From Bacteroidaceae bacterium (GTDB lineage Bacteria; Bacteroidota; Bacteroidia; Bacteroidales; Bacteroidaceae): a DNA stretch of 6,556 nt. Numbering within the stretch: the first letter of the stretch is position 1; each line of letters starts with the position of its first letter. The notes beneath the pieces are model-generated. The model was not told the origin of the DNA and did no database searches. It saw only the letters and a list, made by a program, of their open reading frames with translations. The translations under genes were made by a program, and so were the position numbers. Of this stretch, positions 1 to 5,479 are shown piece by piece. The stretch is from the NCBI GenBank assembly GCA_028709135.1, contig JAQVXN010000108.1, forward strand, positions 1-6,556, in the 5' to 3' direction.

Positions 1-98
1 TGGTTATAAAAGATGTGCGTTTCATTGTGTATAACGTTTTTAGTCCTAAAGATGAGAGTAATACAGATTTTTATAAATTTAGGTACATGCAAATATAA
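1..98 (+). CDS. Probable C-terminal fragment of an upstream gene, function unknown
   Basis: The frame starting at base 3 is open from the left edge to a TAA at 96-98, giving 31 codons. The peptide ends in FYKFRYMQI and has a protein-like mix of charged and aromatic residues (RFIVYNVFSPKDE). Codon choice resembles the genes downstream. It is followed by a gene-free stretch and then a promoter, as expected if a gene ends here. An open run of this length in AT-rich DNA can arise by chance, and the fragment is too short to assign a family. The alternating aromatic residues would suit a final beta strand, but that is only inference. Confidence 0.4.
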   Translation, partial: VIKDVRFIVYNVFSPKDESNTDFYKFRYMQI

Positions 99-282
99 TG
101 TTTTTTATAAGGTCACAAAAACTATTGCGATCTTTTCTTTTTTATTCCATTGGATCTTTAATTTATAAATCTTTTGACCAACGGGGATTTTCTTCCGTAT
201 TTGAAAAAAGAGTGCTGAACGAAATAATGGTTGCCTTGAAATGCCGTCTTCGTCACTTGGAAACGAAAAACCACCTAAAAAG

Positions 283-314
283 TTTGGTCTGTCCTTTTAG
301 CTTGCGTACTTTTG
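283..314 (+). promoter_or_regulatory. Bacteroidota-type promoter for the PCMD/beta-barrel unit
   Basis: TTTG at 283-286 and TACTTTTG at 307-314 match the Bacteroides -33 (TTTG) and -7 (TAnnTTTG) consensus. The 20-nt spacer is close to the usual spacing. Transcription would start near 320, giving a leader of about 35 nt before the ATG at 357. The -7 box overlaps the TTG at 312 that could otherwise be read as an upstream start, which argues against that start. Confidence 0.7.
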
Positions 315-356
315 CAGAAATACATAATCAGCATATTATTCCAAAATATAAAGTTA

Positions 357-1463
357 ATGAGGCAAAATTATTTATCAGTATGCTTATTACTTTTGTTGGT
401 TCTTTCATCTTGTATTCGCGAGGAATCAGCTAATGTAGAGGCAGCTATCGATGCATGTACCGGCAGCAATATACAACTTGGCGAAGTGAAAAGCGATCAT
501 AGTGTGATTCTATATGTACAGAAAGGCACAAATTTAGCTAAATTGAATGTTCATTTTCAGCTGGCAGAAGGAGCTACTATTCAGCCTCAACAGAAATTAG
601 CGCAGGACAGCGTCAATACTTACGATTTTTCTCATTCGCGTGTATTTAATGTAATGGCTGAAGATGGGAAGCACGTGGCACAATATACGGTTTCTGCGAT
701 TCAAACAGAATTGCCCTCGGAATTTCATTTCGAAACGTTGGTTTCATCCCTTTCCATACCTTATGACGAATTTTATGAATTTAATCCTGCTCGCAATGAA
801 TTTATGAAATGGTGTAGCGGAAATCAAGGTTTTAAACTTACAGCAATGGCCAAGAGCCGCACTGATTATCCTACAATGCAGGACGATAAAGGCTTAAGTG
901 GCAAATGTGTTAAGTTAGTAACCCGCGATACGGGAAGTTTCGGGAAAATGGTAAACATGTATCTTGCTGCAGGTAACTTGTTTACAGGTTCCTTTGATTT
1001 AACAAATGCATTGACAAACGCCGTTAAGGCGACAAAATTTGGATTCCCGTTTTTGCGTATTCCTTTGCGATTGAGAGGATATTATAAATATCGCGCAGGA
1101 GACATTTTTACTCAAAAAGGAAAAGAGGTTGCGGGCTTACGTGACAAGTGTGACATTTATGCGATGTTTTATCATGCAGATAGTAATGAAGATATGTTGG
1201 ATGGAACGAATGCAACAACTTCTCCAAAAATTATACTTCTGGCTCGCATGAAGCCTCAAGATATTGTGGAATCTGACAATTGGACGGTGTTTGACCTCCC
1301 TTTTGAAGCTGTGAACAATACTACTATTGACAAATCTGAACTTGCTGCCGGGCACTATAAACTTGGAATAGTTTTCTCCTCGAGTGTAGATGGAGGTAAT
1401 TTTAATGGAGCCGTGGGTAGTACGCTCTATATTGATGAAGTGCAGTTGGTTTGTAAAGAGTAA
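357..1463 (+). CDS. PCMD-domain lipoprotein (putative carbohydrate metabolism domain)
   Basis: This is a 368-residue predicted lipoprotein. The ATG at 357 was chosen because it gives a clean type II signal: a basic start MRQN, a leucine-rich core and the lipobox LSSC with the lipidated Cys at 19. A longer reading from TTG at 312 would begin inside the promoter box. Residues about 28-116 look like the Ig-like beta-sandwich common in Bacteroidota lipoproteins (EGATIQP, then DFS and VMAEDGKHVAQYTV). Residues about 122-366 match the PCMD family (PF13201 in my recollection): FHFETL, W152 with GNQGF, a central PLRLRGYYKY strand, and the family-typical end GGNFNGAVGSTLYIDEVQL. PCMD proteins are named for a presumed carbohydrate role that is not proven; the domain is probably a jelly-roll fold. 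The residues after Cys19 (IREES) include an acidic pair, compatible with surface export. It is the first gene of a unit with the beta-barrel gene 6 bp downstream. The family call is firm; the substrate is unknown. Confidence 0.87.
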   Translation: MRQNYLSVCLLLLLVLSSCIREESANVEAAIDACTGSNIQLGEVKSDHSVILYVQKGTNLAKLNVHFQLAEGATIQPQQKLAQDSVNTYDFSHSRVFNVMAEDGKHVAQYTVSAIQTELPSEFHFETLVSSLSIPYDEFYEFNPARNEFMKWCSGNQGFKLTAMAKSRTDYPTMQDDKGLSGKCVKLVTRDTGSFGKMVNMYLAAGNLFTGSFDLTNALTNAVKATKFGFPFLRIPLRLRGYYKYRAGDIFTQKGKEVAGLRDKCDIYAMFYHADSNEDMLDGTNATTSPKIILLARMKPQDIVESDNWTVFDLPFEAVNNTTIDKSELAAGHYKLGIVFSSSVDGGNFNGAVGSTLYIDEVQLVCKE

Positions 1464-1469
1464 ACAAAA

Positions 1470-2252
1470 ATGAAAAAGCACAGATATATTTTATTTTTCG
1501 CAATATTTGCTTGGTGCATCACGGTGACAGCGCAGGAAGATGCCAATCAAGGTATACGGTGGTCGTCGTCACATGGTTTGGAATATGAAATGAAGGCTGG
1601 TCTCGGCATTGGCGGTACGTCTCCACTACCTTTGCCACGTGAAATACGCAGTATAGATAATTATTCTCCCGGTTTAAACTTTTCAATAGAAGGCAATGCC
1701 TTAAAATGGTTTGATTCTTCAAAACATTGGGGTATAAAAGTGGGACTTCGATTGGAGAATAAATCTATGAATACACGTGCCAAGGTGAAAAATTACGGTA
1801 TGGAAATTTTTAATGATAATGGAGGTCAATTGAGTGGATTATGGACCGGTGGTGTAAAAACAAAAGTGCACAATTCGTATGTTTCTCTTCCAGTTTCATT
1901 TGCATACCGCCAGAACCGTCGTTGGGATTTTTCTTTAGGGGTATATTTTTCTTATCTGCTTAGTGGCGACTTTTCCGGTGACGTATATGAGGGACATTTG
2001 AGAACTCCTGACGAAACAGGCTCTCGCGTAGATTTTCAGGGCTCGAATCGAGCTACCTACGATTTTAGTAGTGATCTCCGTAGATTTCAATGGGGATGGC
2101 AGGCTGGAGCAGAATGGAAAGCCTTTCGCCATTTAAATGTATTCGGAGATCTTACCTGGGGAATGAACAATATTTTCAAAGGTGATTTTAAAACCGTAAC
2201 GTTCAATTTATATCCTATTTATTTAAATTGTGGTTTTGCTTATACCTTCTAG
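1470..2252 (+). CDS. Outer-membrane beta-barrel protein, PorT-like
   Basis: This 260-residue protein has a type I signal peptide (basic MKKHR, hydrophobic core, likely cleavage after VTA at residue 21, leaving Q22). The mature part consists of alternating hydrophobic and polar segments rich in aromatic and glycine residues, such as YEMKAGLGIGG, HWGIKVGLRLENKSM, NSYVSLPVSFAYR, WDFSLGVYFSYLLSGDF and WGWQAGAEWKAF. It ends in FAYTF, the terminal Phe being typical of outer-membrane barrels recognised by BamA. Length and pattern fit the OMP_b-brl_2/PorT-like group, probably 8-10 strands. Only 6 bp separate it from the preceding lipoprotein gene, and no promoter was seen, so it is probably co-transcribed and may be a membrane partner of that lipoprotein. 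PorT itself works in type IX secretion, but nothing shows that this protein is PorT. A structural or adhesion role is equally possible. Confidence 0.85.
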   Translation: MKKHRYILFFAIFAWCITVTAQEDANQGIRWSSSHGLEYEMKAGLGIGGTSPLPLPREIRSIDNYSPGLNFSIEGNALKWFDSSKHWGIKVGLRLENKSMNTRAKVKNYGMEIFNDNGGQLSGLWTGGVKTKVHNSYVSLPVSFAYRQNRRWDFSLGVYFSYLLSGDFSGDVYEGHLRTPDETGSRVDFQGSNRATYDFSSDLRRFQWGWQAGAEWKAFRHLNVFGDLTWGMNNIFKGDFKTVTFNLYPIYLNCGFAYTF

Positions 2253-2282
2253 TACTATTACTATAATAAACAAATGATGCTA

Positions 2283-2302
2283 ATTTCGCATGAAATGTTT
2301 TT
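2283..2302 (+). terminator. Weak candidate terminator after the beta-barrel gene
   Basis: ATTTC (2283-2287) pairs with GAAAT (2292-2296) around a GCAT loop. One G and then TTTTT (2298-2302) follow. It lies about 30 bp after the stop at 2252, where a terminator is expected. The stem is short and AT-rich, so it would be weak, and chance occurrence is quite possible. Confidence 0.3.
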
Positions 2303-2445
2303 CTTCCAAAGTTCGGCTCAGTCAGTAAAGTTGTGGATTTAACAAATTGTTCCGATTCAGTGCTCAGAACGTAAAATAAACTCGTTGCTTTCAAAGAATT
2401 GATTCGATCATATTTTTCAAATTTTGACATGCTCAATCAAAGTTG

Positions 2446-2529
2446 GTGACGCAGTGCGTCACAAAAGAAACGCAGTGCGTCATGAAAAAAACGCGTCGCG
2501 TCACAAAAGAAACGCACCGCGTCACAAGG
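2446..2529. repeat. Four-copy 21-bp palindromic tandem repeat
   Basis: The four units begin at 2449, 2470, 2491 and 2512, each 21 bp. Each has a GC-rich core (ACGCAGTGCGTCA in units 1 and 2, ACGCGTCGCGTCA in unit 3, ACGCACCGCGTCA in unit 4) followed by an A-rich spacer such as CAAAAGAA. Unit 4 loses the spacer pattern after CACAAG. The core is a near-perfect palindrome: GTGACGCA-G-TGCGTCAC at 2446-2462. As RNA, the end of one core can also pair with the start of the next across the A-rich spacer (TGCGT with ACGCA). The array is not coding and lies between convergent genes. A dispersed intergenic repeat family, a protein-binding array or an RNA hairpin string are all possible. Confidence 0.9.
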
Positions 2530-2581
2530 TTAGAGTCGCGATTGATAAGTTTTTGATTTAGAATATTGTTGATAAATGAAG

Positions 2582-2617
2582 CAGGAAGCCGATAATAAGA
2601 GATTTATCGGCTTCCTG
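2582..2617 (-). terminator. Strong hairpin, probable terminator of the calycin-like gene
   Basis: CAGGAAGCCGATAA (2582-2595) and TTATCGGCTTCCTG (2604-2617) are exact reverse complements with an 8-nt loop. The hairpin starts 20 nt after the stop codon of the minus-strand lipoprotein gene (2638). Read on the minus strand, the stem is followed by CTTCATTTATC, which is T-rich but not a pure run. On the plus strand the stem is followed by AAAATAATATG, so plus-strand termination is less likely. Its position and perfect pairing make an intrinsic terminator or 3'-end stabiliser the best reading. Confidence 0.7.
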
Positions 2618-2637
2618 AAAATAATATGAAAAATTAC

Positions 2638-3114
2638 TTATGGTCTTGTTCCGGAGAAAGTGACTGTTACAGCCTGATTCAAGCCTGGCACAGTGATGTC
2701 CAAGTTGAGTGTTGTGGTTTTGTCAACAACGGTTCCGGTAACTTTTGTTGGGCAAGTCAGATTTGTTGTTCCGAGACTAATCGTAACAGTAGAAGTGGCG
2801 CTCAGAGAGAATGTATGATTTGCATAATCGCATTTGCATCCGTCGATAGTAATAGTGCCTAAATTAAGGGTTCCAAAGGAAAAATCTGCAATGGATAATT
2901 TGACGCTAGATTTGTCTGTGGATTTAGAGATGATAACTGAATGGTTTACAGGTTCCCCAACGAGTTGACCATTGATGGCAATAGACATGGGACCGGAATA
3001 AGTGCCAACAACGTTAGAGTCGATGGTAGGGTCATTGTTGTCATCACTGCTGCAAGATGCCATGGGCCATAAGGTGCAGCACATCAGTAAGAGAAATGCT
3101 AATTTTCTTTTCAT
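2638..3114 (-). CDS. Small calycin-like lipoprotein
   Basis: This 158-residue predicted lipoprotein starts MKRKLAFLLLM and carries a lipobox-like MASC with Cys21 as the lipidation site. The residues after it (SSDDNND) resemble the acidic lipoprotein export signal that sends Bacteroidota lipoproteins to the cell surface. The rest fits the calycin-like beta-barrel family of Bacteroidota lipoproteins (PF13944 in my recollection): it opens with VVGTYSGPMSIAINGQ, continues with short strands rich in Thr, Ser and Val (VIISKSTDKSSVKLSIADFSF, here 128 residues from Thr30 on), and ends VTVTFSGTRP. Cys93 and Cys95 (DGCKCDY) and Cys121 could form a disulfide. Calycins often bind small hydrophobic ligands, but nothing here names one. 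It is transcribed alone, divergent from the CotH gene, with its own candidate promoter and a strong 3' hairpin. Confidence 0.8.
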   Translation of the reverse strand: MKRKLAFLLLMCCTLWPMASCSSDDNNDPTIDSNVVGTYSGPMSIAINGQLVGEPVNHSVIISKSTDKSSVKLSIADFSFGTLNLGTITIDGCKCDYANHTFSLSATSTVTISLGTTNLTCPTKVTGTVVDKTTTLNLDITVPGLNQAVTVTFSGTRP

Positions 3115-3156
3115 GATTTTTTATTTTGAAATATAATTGATAATGTTCCTGAATGA

Positions 3157-3164
3157 CAAAAGTA
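3157..3164 (-). promoter_or_regulatory. Candidate -7 promoter box of the calycin-like gene
   Basis: Read on the minus strand, this is TACTTTTG, a full match to the Bacteroides -7 consensus TAnnTTTG. It is the same octamer as at 307-314, and both lie exactly 42 nt before their start codons. No TTTG was found about 20 nt further upstream, so the -33 element is weak or absent. Predicted transcription start is near 3150. Confidence 0.5.
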
Positions 3165-3322
3165 CTCTTTTTTTTGTAAAGATGTGTTTTTTAGCTCATT
3201 TTTTATTAGGAAAGAAGAACGTCCCAGAGGGGATGAAAAGCCATTAAATGTCATCGTTTGTTGAAAATCTAAATTTCAGCGTGTTAAATAAGCATCTCAT
3301 AGGACCTGTGTTATTTTTTTTG

Positions 3323-3330
3323 TAAATTTG
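3323..3330 (+). promoter_or_regulatory. Candidate -7 promoter box of the CotH/DUF4838 unit
   Basis: TAAATTTG matches TAnnTTTG, follows a run of eight T plus G, and is followed by CG. No clear TTG lies 19-20 nt upstream, so the -33 element is poor. If used, transcription would start near 3337, leaving a leader of about 115 nt before the ATG at 3452. That is much longer than the roughly 35-nt leaders predicted for the other two promoters. Confidence 0.45.
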
Positions 3331-3374
3331 CGACGAAAGATATGTTTTGTAAATGGTGTTGTTGCTTTCTTTAA

Positions 3375-3423
3375 GCGGTTCATGATGAGCAATTAAGAAG
3401 TAATTGAGCAAGCCGGTGACCGC
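3375..3423 (+). other. Two-tier stem-loop in the CotH mRNA leader
   Basis: An outer stem pairs GCGGTTCA (3375-3382) with TGACCGC (3417-3423), with one bulged T. Inside it, CAATTA (3390-3395) pairs exactly with TAATTG (3401-3406) around the 5-nt loop AGAAG. The element ends 28 nt before the CotH start codon. It has no T-run after it, so it is not an intrinsic terminator. It matches no riboswitch class that I recognise. It may affect translation or mRNA stability, or be chance pairing. Confidence 0.35.
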
Positions 3424-3451
3424 GAAGCATGAAAGTTAGAAATGGTGATAT

Positions 3452-5467
3452 ATGAACTTTAAACAATTTATATTAGTAATTTGTATATATGGTCTTTGTA
3501 GTTTCGCATTGCAGGCCGATGTAATCAGTCTTGAGAAATACAAACAACTGACAAATATTCCAACAGTGTATGTGGAAACGTTTGACGGAGCAGACATTAC
3601 AAGTGAAACGGAGTATAAATTATGCCGTCTGATTAGAGTCGATAAGGGTAATGTAGAATTCTTTGATTCCGTAAATATACGAGGTCGCGGAAATGCTTCA
3701 TGGAACTTTCCTAAAAAACCGTACAGATTGAAATTTTCAAATAAGACAAAGTTTTTGGGAAAAGGGTTCGCGAATGCGAAAAATTGGACTCTGCTTTCAA
3801 ATGACGGAGAGAAATTGATGTTTCGCAATGGTTTAACTTCTTATGTGGGAGCTTTAGTTGGACTTACGTTTAATCCTGCATGTAAATTTGTGGACATGTA
3901 TTTAAATGGTGTTTATAGAGGTACTTATCAAATATCTGATCAAGTAGATGTACGGAAGTATCGCGTAGATATAGTGGAACAAGACACGGTGGTAACCAAT
4001 CCGATGACAGATATTACAGGTGGTTATCTGATGGAGCAGGATGGGTATACGGAAGAGGGCGAAACTTACTTTTATACCCCGAGTGGAGCCCATATCAGAG
4101 TGCACAGTCCGAAAGTAGATGTAATTAATAAACGACAACTTGATTATATCACAAACTTTATGAATACTGTGGAGACGGCGCTTTTTTCGAGTTTGTACAG
4201 AAGTGTGGTTTATGGTTATCGAAAATATATAGATTCTACGTCTTTAGTGGGATGGTATCTGACCTCGGAAATAGGTTCAAATATGGATATTTTTCATAGT
4301 ACCTATTTCTATAAAGATCGTGGCAACAATCATTTGTTTTTAGGTCCGGTATGGGATAACGATTTAGGTTTTAACGATGATAATCGTTATGGAGATGAGA
4401 CAAAAACATTGATGGCTAATGTGGCATACGGGAGTAGTAAATGGTTTCAGCAAATTCGTACCGATCCATGGTTTCGAAATGCTTGTTGCAGTCATTTTAG
4501 TCATTTGTATGAAAATGGATTAGATTCTTTGATGCTGAATTATATTGATTCGTTGCTGATGGAAATAAAACCCTCTGTGGATTTAAATTATAAAATTTGG
4601 AATATTACCGAACGCACGCATCAGGATCTATACCTTTTTAATACTTATGACGAATACGTTGCTGATGTGAAAAAGTTTATAGTGGAGCACAATGCCTTCT
4701 TATACAGAACGTTTAAGAATCAGTCCCCGTCATCTTTTGTGTTGGATCCAAATTCGTATTATCAATTCTGTAATAAACGGAATGAAATATGTGTGATAGG
4801 AGTTTTGGATTCTACTGCGAACGAAACGCAGGCGTGTTTACGTTTGACTGCTAATAGGCAATTAGCTCAGCTTTGGGATATTCAACGTGACGGCTATAGT
4901 ACTTATAGGATTAAAAATGCTGGTTCCGGGTTGGTGTTGAGCGATATGAACGGGAAGGCAGATACAAAAGGACAATTTCTTTTGACGACCCCAGTGGAAG
5001 GCGACTCTACTCAAATGTGGAACATCGTGCCACAAACAGCTGGCTTTTTTAATTTGCAGAATGCATATACCAAAAAAATTCTGACAGATTATGCCGGGCT
5101 GTTAGCTAGTGGAAATAAACTGTATGGAAATCCGCCAATGGCAAATGATACATCGGCAGTAAGTCGTTTGTGGAGTATGAAACCAGTCACAAAATTCTCG
5201 CGTACACAAGATGGGATTCAGCCTGTAGGGCGCAGTATTGAATATGCTTTGGCTTATGATCAAGTAGAGCAGCAGTTGCACTTTGTGGCAGCCGATTTGG
5301 CGATGTTGATATTTAAGGCTTCTGTCTATGATTTAAATGGAGTCTGTCTCGGCAGTTTCCGCGGTGATGATCGTTTTGACATGAACCGATTCCCGAAGGG
5401 TACTTATATAATTAGTTGGCAGTTTGAAGGAAAATTGCATTCTACGAAGTTGCTCAAAATAAAATAA
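3452..5467 (+). CDS. Secreted CotH-family kinase-like protein with ricin-like and type IX-like C-terminal domains
   Basis: This 671-residue protein begins with a type I signal peptide (MNFKQFILVICIYGLCSFALQA, cleavage near 22). Residues about 35-420 are a CotH domain, the atypical protein kinase fold first known from Bacillus spore coats. Visible motifs are IRGRGNASW (76-84) with KKPYRLKF (88-95), the nucleotide-binding region; NWTLLSNDGEKLMFRN (111-126); VDMYLNGVYRGTYQISDQV (147-165); GGYLMEQDGY (190-199); NMD with Asp280; and GPVWDNDLGFND (298-309), with Asp302 and Asp304. The spacing of Asp280 and Asp302/304 suits the catalytic and metal-binding acidic pair of the family. Residues about 435-580 resemble a ricin-type beta-trefoil lectin, with W motifs QLWDI (473-477), QMWNI (521-525) and RLWSM (572-576). 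Residues about 595-671 resemble a type IX secretion sorting domain (VYDLNG, FPKGTYIISW, ending KLLKIK). It would therefore be exported and cell-surface attached or released. The ATG at 3452 gives the signal peptide directly. The DUF4838 gene starts 12 bp after its stop, so the two are probably co-transcribed. Confidence 0.88.
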   Translation: MNFKQFILVICIYGLCSFALQADVISLEKYKQLTNIPTVYVETFDGADITSETEYKLCRLIRVDKGNVEFFDSVNIRGRGNASWNFPKKPYRLKFSNKTKFLGKGFANAKNWTLLSNDGEKLMFRNGLTSYVGALVGLTFNPACKFVDMYLNGVYRGTYQISDQVDVRKYRVDIVEQDTVVTNPMTDITGGYLMEQDGYTEEGETYFYTPSGAHIRVHSPKVDVINKRQLDYITNFMNTVETALFSSLYRSVVYGYRKYIDSTSLVGWYLTSEIGSNMDIFHSTYFYKDRGNNHLFLGPVWDNDLGFNDDNRYGDETKTLMANVAYGSSKWFQQIRTDPWFRNACCSHFSHLYENGLDSLMLNYIDSLLMEIKPSVDLNYKIWNITERTHQDLYLFNTYDEYVADVKKFIVEHNAFLYRTFKNQSPSSFVLDPNSYYQFCNKRNEICVIGVLDSTANETQACLRLTANRQLAQLWDIQRDGYSTYRIKNAGSGLVLSDMNGKADTKGQFLLTTPVEGDSTQMWNIVPQTAGFFNLQNAYTKKILTDYAGLLASGNKLYGNPPMANDTSAVSRLWSMKPVTKFSRTQDGIQPVGRSIEYALAYDQVEQQLHFVAADLAMLIFKASVYDLNGVCLGSFRGDDRFDMNRFPKGTYIISWQFEGKLHSTKLLKIK

Positions 5468-5479
5468 ATATGCTGAATT

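Larger units (their letters stand above)
2253..2637. other. Convergent intergenic region with repeats and hairpins
   Basis: This 385-bp gap lies between the stop of the beta-barrel gene and the stop of the minus-strand lipoprotein gene. It holds a weak hairpin with a T-run near the left end, a 21-bp palindromic tandem array in the middle-right and a perfect 14-bp-stem hairpin beside the right-hand gene. From about 2305 to 2445 I see no repeat, no promoter box and no convincing gene. A 73-codon minus-strand reading (2215-2436) overlaps the barrel gene, has no recognisable domain and is not taken as coding. Confidence 0.7.
3115..3451. other. Divergent intergenic region between lipoprotein and CotH genes
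   Basis: This 337-bp gap holds a candidate minus-strand promoter near 3157, a candidate plus-strand promoter near 3323 and a paired leader element at 3375-3423. An exact 13-bp direct repeat, eight T then GTAAA, occurs at 3168-3180 and 3314-3326; it is low-complexity and the second copy runs into the plus-strand promoter box. From about 3185 to 3310 I see no gene, hairpin or operator-like repeat. The region is probably where both transcripts start, so any shared regulator would be expected to bind here. Confidence 0.65.

Noticed and set aside
312..356. TTG at 312 as an upstream start for the PCMD gene
   Set aside because: It lies inside the TACTTTTG promoter box, and the extra 15 residues would bury the clean lipoprotein signal that begins at 357.
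98..433. A 111-codon plus-strand reading overlapping the promoter and the start of the PCMD gene
   Set aside because: It runs through the good promoter at 283-314 and overlaps the signal peptide of a well-supported gene in another frame. The product has no recognisable domain.
2215..2436. A 73-codon minus-strand reading in the convergent gap
   Set aside because: It overlaps the end of the barrel gene, has no signal, domain or promoter box, and its composition looks like translated non-coding AT-rich DNA.
2446..2529. CRISPR array
   Set aside because: The period is only 21 bp, the interval between cores is about 8 bp and nearly constant A-rich sequence, and no cas gene is visible. It is a tandem repeat, not repeats with unique spacers.
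2626..2862. A 78-codon plus-strand reading opposite the calycin-like gene
   Set aside because: It is antisense to a gene with a clear lipoprotein signal and family match, and it shows no domain of its own.
3168..3326. 13-bp direct repeat (eight T then GTAAA) at 3168-3180 and 3314-3326 as operator pair
   Set aside because: It is mostly a T-run and is expected often in AT-rich Bacteroidota promoter regions. It is noted in the intergenic entry only.
3342..3374. Ten-codon leader peptide MFCKWCCCFL before the CotH gene, possible attenuator
   Set aside because: Clustered Cys codons are striking, but they come from a T/G-rich stretch. There is no terminator hairpin with a T-run after it, and no start signal supports translation.
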